From Weissella confusa (GTDB taxonomy: Bacteria > Bacillota > Bacilli > Lactobacillales > Lactobacillaceae): a DNA stretch of 64,000 bases. Positions 62,035 to 64,000 of this stretch are shown here, in pieces. Location: positions 120,988 through 184,987 of the forward strand of contig JACSZT010000008.1 in NCBI GenBank assembly GCA_014332815.1. Reading direction: 5' to 3'. How positions within the stretch are numbered: position 1 is the first letter of the stretch; each line of letters starts with the position of its first letter. The notes under the pieces were generated by a model. That model worked only from the letters and a program-made list of their open reading frames with translations, made no database searches and was not told where the DNA came from. The position numbers and the translations under genes were made by a program.

Positions 62035-62853
62035 ATGACAATTAATCATACAAAAGACTCAACCCGTTATCCTGATTTACGTGGGAAAACAGCGGTTGTA
62101 ACTGGAAGTTCTTCTGGTATTGGTGAAGCGATTGCACGTCACATGGGATCTGAAGCGATGAACGTGGTTATTAACTACATCAACGCTGACGAAAAGGTGA
62201 TTGATGGTTTGATTTACCTAATCGAACAATCAGGCGGACGTGCAGTGGGAATTCGTGCCGATGTTGGAACAGAAGCTGGTGTGCAAGCGATTTATGACAA
62301 GGCGATTGAAGCCTTTGGCGATATCGACGTTTGGGTTAACAATGCCGGTTTCGAGATTCAATCAGAAACGCACGAAACATCATATGAAGACTGGCAACGT
62401 GTGCTTCACGTTGACTTGGATGGTGTTTTCTTGGGAACTAAGATTGCCGTACAACACTTCTTGAAGCATAACAAAAAGGGTAACATCCTAAACACCTCAT
62501 CAATTCACGACATTATTCCTTGGCCTACGTATGCTTCATACGCAACGGCAAAGGCCGGTGTCTTGATGTTTACAAAGACAACGGCGCTTGAGTATGCTGA
62601 ACGTGGCATTCGTATCAATGCCATTTCACCAGGTGCTCTGGAAACGCCAATTAACGCACAACGTTTCGCTGATCCAGCGGTTCGTGCCGACACGGAAGGC
62701 ATGATTCCAATGAAGAAGGTCGGTGATCCAGTCGATGTCGCTAACGCAGCTGTGTGGCTGATTTCTAACGAAGCCTCATACATTACGGGAACGACATTGT
62801 ATATCGACGGTGGTATTACGCTTTACAACGAGTTCCAAGGTGGTCGCGGTTAA
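62035..62853 (+). CDS. Short-chain dehydrogenase, glucose-1-dehydrogenase-like
   Basis: Classical SDR of 272 residues. The Rossmann cofactor loop is TGSSSGIGEAIA, NNAGFEIQ is the structural motif, and the catalytic Ser-Tyr-Lys is in NTSSIHD and YASYATAKAG. The C-terminal TLYIDGGITLY is typical. Overall it resembles Bacillus glucose 1-dehydrogenases; the true substrate is uncertain. ATG 62035 chosen, with GGAGG 9 nt upstream; GTG 62026 directly abuts that site. Confidence 0.87.
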   Translation: MTINHTKDSTRYPDLRGKTAVVTGSSSGIGEAIARHMGSEAMNVVINYINADEKVIDGLIYLIEQSGGRAVGIRADVGTEAGVQAIYDKAIEAFGDIDVWVNNAGFEIQSETHETSYEDWQRVLHVDLDGVFLGTKIAVQHFLKHNKKGNILNTSSIHDIIPWPTYASYATAKAGVLMFTKTTALEYAERGIRINAISPGALETPINAQRFADPAVRADTEGMIPMKKVGDPVDVANAAVWLISNEASYITGTTLYIDGGITLYNEFQGGRG

Positions 62854-62867
62854 ATATTGGTACAATC

Positions 62868-62898
62868 AGACATGTCCGATTTGGACATGTCTTTTTTT
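62868..62898 (+). terminator. Terminator of the SDR gene
   Basis: AGACATGTCC/GGACATGTCT stem, T7 tail. Confidence 0.95.
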
Positions 62899-62966
62899 AA
62901 TGACTGTCATACTGGAATTTGTGATATGATTTACACATTAAGCTTTTAGTACTGGGGGCAATTCGT

Positions 62967-63866
62967 ATGGCAGAAAATATTATGCCAGAGCGTCTAATTG
63001 AAAAAATGCGACTACGTGATTTCGCAATTTTTACAGTTGGAACCGCTATGTATGCGTGGGGGCTGGTTAACGTGAATATCCCCAATCACCTGGCCGAAGG
63101 TGGTGTAACGGGTATCACGTTGATTTTTAAGGCATTGCTAAATGTTAATCCTGCGTTATCAACACTATTTTTGAACATTCCATTGCTCTTAATTGGGTTA
63201 CGCATGCTCGGAAAGCGCGCATTGATTTACACATTGTATGGTATTTTCAGTTTGTCATTCTGGCTGTGGCTATGGCAACTGATGCCATTCGATTTAGATT
63301 TGCAGCACGATTTGCTAATTTCGGCTTTGCTAGCTGGATTGTTTGGTGGATTGGGATCAGGATTGATTTACCGTTACGGCGGGACGACTGGTGGGACGGA
63401 CGTCATTGCCCGTATCTTAGAACAGAAGTTAAACATCCCCATGGGACGTACGCTATTCGCACTGGATGTCGTGGTCTTGACGGCTTCGCTAGTTTATATT
63501 GACGTCGTTCAAATGATGTATACCGTTATTGCGGCCTTTGTGTTTGCGCAAATGGTTAACTTCACCCAAAAGGGATCTTATGCAGCTCGTGCATTCCTAA
63601 TCTTCACATCAAAGCCAGAAGAGATTTCGCATGCAATTATGCAAGATTTGGAACGTGGCACGTCATTGCTACACGCTGAAGGTGGCTTTACGCACAATGA
63701 ACAACGAGTTGTCTACGCAGTGGTTGATCCGTCAGAAATGAATGTGGTGCGAAAGATTATTGATGATATCGATCCACGTGCATTCGTGACGGTCATGGAT
63801 ACACAAGAAACATTAGGTGAGGGATTCTCGTTCGCTCGTCCTAAGAAATCATTCTTTAAGTTTTAG
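62967..63866 (+). CDS. YitT-family membrane protein
   Basis: The 299-residue protein has about five or six TM helices (DUF161, about 20-200) and a C-terminal cytoplasmic DUF2179 domain (about 210-285; FTHNEQRVVYAVVDPSEMNVVRKI). Signatures are HLAEGGVTGITLIF and GLGSGLIYRYGGTTGGTDVIA. Function unknown; the family is widespread in Firmicutes. RBS CTGGGGG precedes ATG. Confidence 0.9.
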   Translation: MAENIMPERLIEKMRLRDFAIFTVGTAMYAWGLVNVNIPNHLAEGGVTGITLIFKALLNVNPALSTLFLNIPLLLIGLRMLGKRALIYTLYGIFSLSFWLWLWQLMPFDLDLQHDLLISALLAGLFGGLGSGLIYRYGGTTGGTDVIARILEQKLNIPMGRTLFALDVVVLTASLVYIDVVQMMYTVIAAFVFAQMVNFTQKGSYAARAFLIFTSKPEEISHAIMQDLERGTSLLHAEGGFTHNEQRVVYAVVDPSEMNVVRKIIDDIDPRAFVTVMDTQETLGEGFSFARPKKSFFKF

Positions 63867-63869
63867 AAT

Positions 63870-63914
63870 AAAAGCTGGCATTAACGGTTTAACGACGTTA
63901 ATGCCAGCTTTTTT
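63870..63914 (+). terminator. Terminator of the YitT-family gene
   Basis: AAAGCTGGCATTAACG/CGTTAATGCCAGCTTT stem (16 bp), T6 tail. Confidence 0.96.
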
Positions 63915-63975
63915 AATTTATTTTCATCACTAAAACGCCTGTATGACGCGGTTTTACTGCGGGCACTATAAATAA

Positions 63976-64000
63976 TTAGCACTCTACCGAAGAGAGTGCT
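63976..64000. promoter_or_regulatory. CIRCE operator (HrcA binding site), truncated by the window end
   Basis: TTAGCACTC, 9-nt spacer, GAGTGCT up to the last base; the consensus is TTAGCACTC-N9-GAGTGCTAA. A -10-like TATAAAT lies at 63967-63973. CIRCE precedes groESL or hrcA-grpE-dnaK operons, so a heat-shock chaperone operon should begin just beyond the window. Confidence 0.93.

Overview
The window looks like chromosomal DNA of a low-to-mid GC lactic acid bacterium of the Leuconostoc/Weissella group. Weissella is my best guess, from overall protein character, heavy TTG/GTT/CGT codon use and locus order; no 16S gene is present to confirm it. Gene order is mostly conserved Firmicutes housekeeping, with small accessory inserts between the blocks. 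Strong Shine-Dalgarno sites and U-tailed hairpins allow most starts and transcript ends to be fixed. Several starts are TTG or GTG (plsY, the inositol-phosphatase-like gene, typA, the DUF606 transporter).

Layout. 1-147: right end of an IS3-family element. 238-5631: plsY divergent from parE-parC. 5732-6707: ppaC, convergent with busR. 6708-10527: c-di-AMP-responsive BusR and the BusAA/BusAB glycine betaine importer, with an operator-like inverted repeat over the busA promoter. 10550-12075: NADH oxidase with a long structured leader. 12089-13917: a methionine-type T-box controlling an orphan MetQ-like binding protein and msrA. 14016-16435: lipid kinase, HAD nucleotidase and flavodoxin-like genes. 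16535-19447 (minus): a secreted Ser/Ala-rich protein, then RNase J1 and RpoY. 19632-24416: two uncharacterised proteins, def, a UPF0223 gene, an IMPase-family gene and typA. 24501-28175: ftsW-ylbG-rsmD-coaD-sepM. 28257-30220: ndk and a drug-efflux-like MFS gene behind an attenuator-like leader. 30304-33477: dnaG-rpoD. 33500-35650: two DUF916/DUF3324 cell-surface proteins. 35837-38167: two transporters. 38288-43295: a PhoP/PhoR-type pair, udk, pepA, ytpR and an unknown acidic protein. 43375-48425: murC, a BI-1 family gene and polA. 48569-54245: mutM-coaE-dnaB-dnaI and a YibE/F pair. 54362-56578: an ArlRS-like two-component system. 56605-58091: a nucleoid-associated protein convergent with a Spx-like protein that has lost CXXC. 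58350-60718: a YjeM-like permease, a tautomerase and an unknown. 60785-60856: tRNA-Gly(UCC). 60974-63914: yidC, an SDR dehydrogenase and a YitT protein. 63976-end: a CIRCE operator cut by the window edge.

How the genes work together. The core content covers chromosome segregation and replication initiation (ParE/ParC, DnaG, DnaB, DnaI, PolA), transcription and RNA decay (RpoD, RpoY, RNase J1), envelope growth (PlsY, FtsW, MurC, YidC) and cofactor or nucleotide supply (CoaD, CoaE, Ndk, Udk). Stress functions stand out: osmotic stress (BusR/BusA), oxygen and redox (Nox, MsrA, MutM, the Spx-like protein) and heat shock (CIRCE).

I found no prophage, CRISPR array, defence island or biosynthetic cluster. 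The least explained items are the Cys-less Spx-like protein, the T-box MetQ-MsrA unit with its lipobox-free MetQ, the leaders of nox and the MFS gene, the Ser/Ala-rich secreted protein, the possible degenerate RNase H-fold protein and the acidic protein between ytpR and murC.
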